Source: Chloroflexota bacterium (GTDB lineage: Bacteria > Chloroflexota > Anaerolineae > Aggregatilineales > UBA2796). From it: a stretch of DNA of 22,826 nucleotides. How positions within the stretch are numbered: the stretch's first letter is position 1; each line of letters opens with the position of its first letter. Under the pieces are notes generated by a model that had not been told where the DNA came from, did not search any database, and saw only the letters and a program-made list of their open reading frames with translations. The DNA is taken from positions 1 through 22,826 of the forward strand of contig RFIM01000114.1 of the NCBI GenBank assembly GCA_003695215.1. Direction: 5' to 3'. This document shows positions 22,072 through 22,826 of this stretch, one piece after another. The position numbers and the translations under genes are program-made.

Positions 22072-22826
22072 ATGAAGAAGCGCGTGGTCGTCGCCATGAG
22101 CGGCGGCGTGGATAGCTCAGTAGCAGCTGCGCTGATGGTGCAGGCGGGCTACGAAGTGATCGGAATCATGATGCGGCTGTGGGCCGAAGATGGTGAAGGC
22201 GCTCACGGCTACAATCGATGCTGCACGCCGGATCAAATGACGGATGCAGGCCGTGTGGCGCGCAAGCTGGGCATTCCGTTCTACGTGCTAGATACGCAAG
22301 CCGTCTTCAAGCGCCAAATTGTGCAATTTTTTGTCGAGCAGCATGCGCGCGGCGTCACGCCGAACCCGTGTTTGGAATGCAATCGGCACATCCGCTTTGA
22401 GTGGCTGCTCAACCACGCGCGCTCTCTAGATGCCGACTATCTGGTCACTGGCCACTATGCGCGTTTGCGCCAAGCGCCTGATGGCAGCTATCAGCTTCTG
22501 AAAGGCGTGGACGAGAGCAAGGATCAGAGCTATGTGCTGAGCGTCCTGAGCCAGGCGCAGCTAGCGCGCGCTTTATTTCCGATCGGCGAGCTGCACAAGG
22601 CGCGTGTCCGTCAGATAGCAGCTGAGCTTGGCTTGGATGTGGCTTCCAAAAGCGATAGCCAAGATTTGTGCTTCCTGGCAGATGGCGATTATCGGCGCTT
22701 CCTGCGCGAGCGCAGCGTAGAGCTGATTGGCACGCCGATCAGCCGCGAAGGCGAGATCAAGACGCGAGACGGGCGCGTCTTAGGCAGGCATACAGGCCTG
22801 CCGAACTACACTATTGGGCAGCGCAA
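22072..22826 (+). CDS. mnmA: tRNA-specific 2-thiouridylase MnmA, C-terminus cut by window edge
   Basis: About 251 codons are present; the frame is open to the right edge, so roughly the last third is missing. The ATP-binding PP-loop VVVAMSGGVDSSVAA is at residues 5-19. The first catalytic Cys is in GVTPNPCLECNRHIRF and the second, which takes part in sulfur transfer, in SQDLCFLADGDYRRFL. GHYARL, KDQSYVLSVLSQ and HTGLPNYTIGQR are further family landmarks. MnmA thiolates U34 of tRNA for Lys, Glu and Gln, using sulfur relayed from IscS. The ATG at 22072 gives the canonical MKKRVVVAMSGG start; its ribosome site is weak (AGG at 22063-22065). Confidence 0.96.
   Translation, partial: MKKRVVVAMSGGVDSSVAAALMVQAGYEVIGIMMRLWAEDGEGAHGYNRCCTPDQMTDAGRVARKLGIPFYVLDTQAVFKRQIVQFFVEQHARGVTPNPCLECNRHIRFEWLLNHARSLDADYLVTGHYARLRQAPDGSYQLLKGVDESKDQSYVLSVLSQAQLARALFPIGELHKARVRQIAAELGLDVASKSDSQDLCFLADGDYRRFLRERSVELIGTPISREGEIKTRDGRVLGRHTGLPNYTIGQR

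Noticed and set aside
1..22826. CRISPR arrays, insertion sequences, tRNA or rRNA genes
   Set aside because: No regularly spaced repeats, transposase motifs or tRNA-like cloverleaf sequence were seen; all gaps are short.

Overview
The window reads as a piece of a bacterial chromosome, most likely from the phylum Chloroflexota (Anaerolineae-like). This is an inference from gene content and style: secreted proteins with Pro/Thr-rich linkers, a DUF2085 membrane protein, a short Cys-containing 'PDxxLGCP' domain, sugar ABC transporters without their own ATPase, and G+C estimated by eye at 57-58%. No tRNA, rRNA, CRISPR array, transposase or phage gene was seen. Genes are densely packed and no gene-free stretch exceeds about 180 bases.

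Left part (1-9355) is mostly housekeeping: a left-truncated carbon-nitrogen hydrolase (minus strand), YebC/PmpR with a strong promoter and a terminator hairpin overlapping its stop codon, a DUF2085 membrane protein, a LOG-fold protein, tRNA-Ile lysidine synthetase TilS, a membrane-anchored C39-like peptidase with TPRs, a secreted clan GH-A glycoside hydrolase-like protein, and a DUF255/YyaL-type thioredoxin-fold protein.

Middle (9538-13794) is a two-gene unit: oligoendopeptidase F followed after 3 nt by a GH2 beta-mannosidase-type enzyme.

Right part (about 13820-21266) is a compact carbohydrate-utilisation operon: a LacI-family regulator whose promoter carries two near-identical 14-bp palindromes, an extracellular sugar-binding protein, two permeases, a secreted GH-A-like glycosidase and a GH1 beta-glucosidase. 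The motif is the one I recall for CelR of Thermobifida fusca, which suggests control by a beta-linked oligosaccharide. A plausible scheme is that the secreted enzyme trims a polysaccharide or long oligomer, the ABC system imports the product using an ATPase encoded elsewhere, and the GH1 enzyme (perhaps with the GH2 enzyme just upstream) breaks it down in the cytoplasm. Three consecutive hairpins between the binding-protein and permease genes probably set their relative expression.

The window ends with an unrecognised 220-residue protein and the start of mnmA, a tRNA 2-thiouridylase truncated by the right edge.

A window-wide compositional signal also stands out: the tetramer CCGG is almost absent (about 19 by hand count, none between about 7143 and 15310), while GGCC is common.
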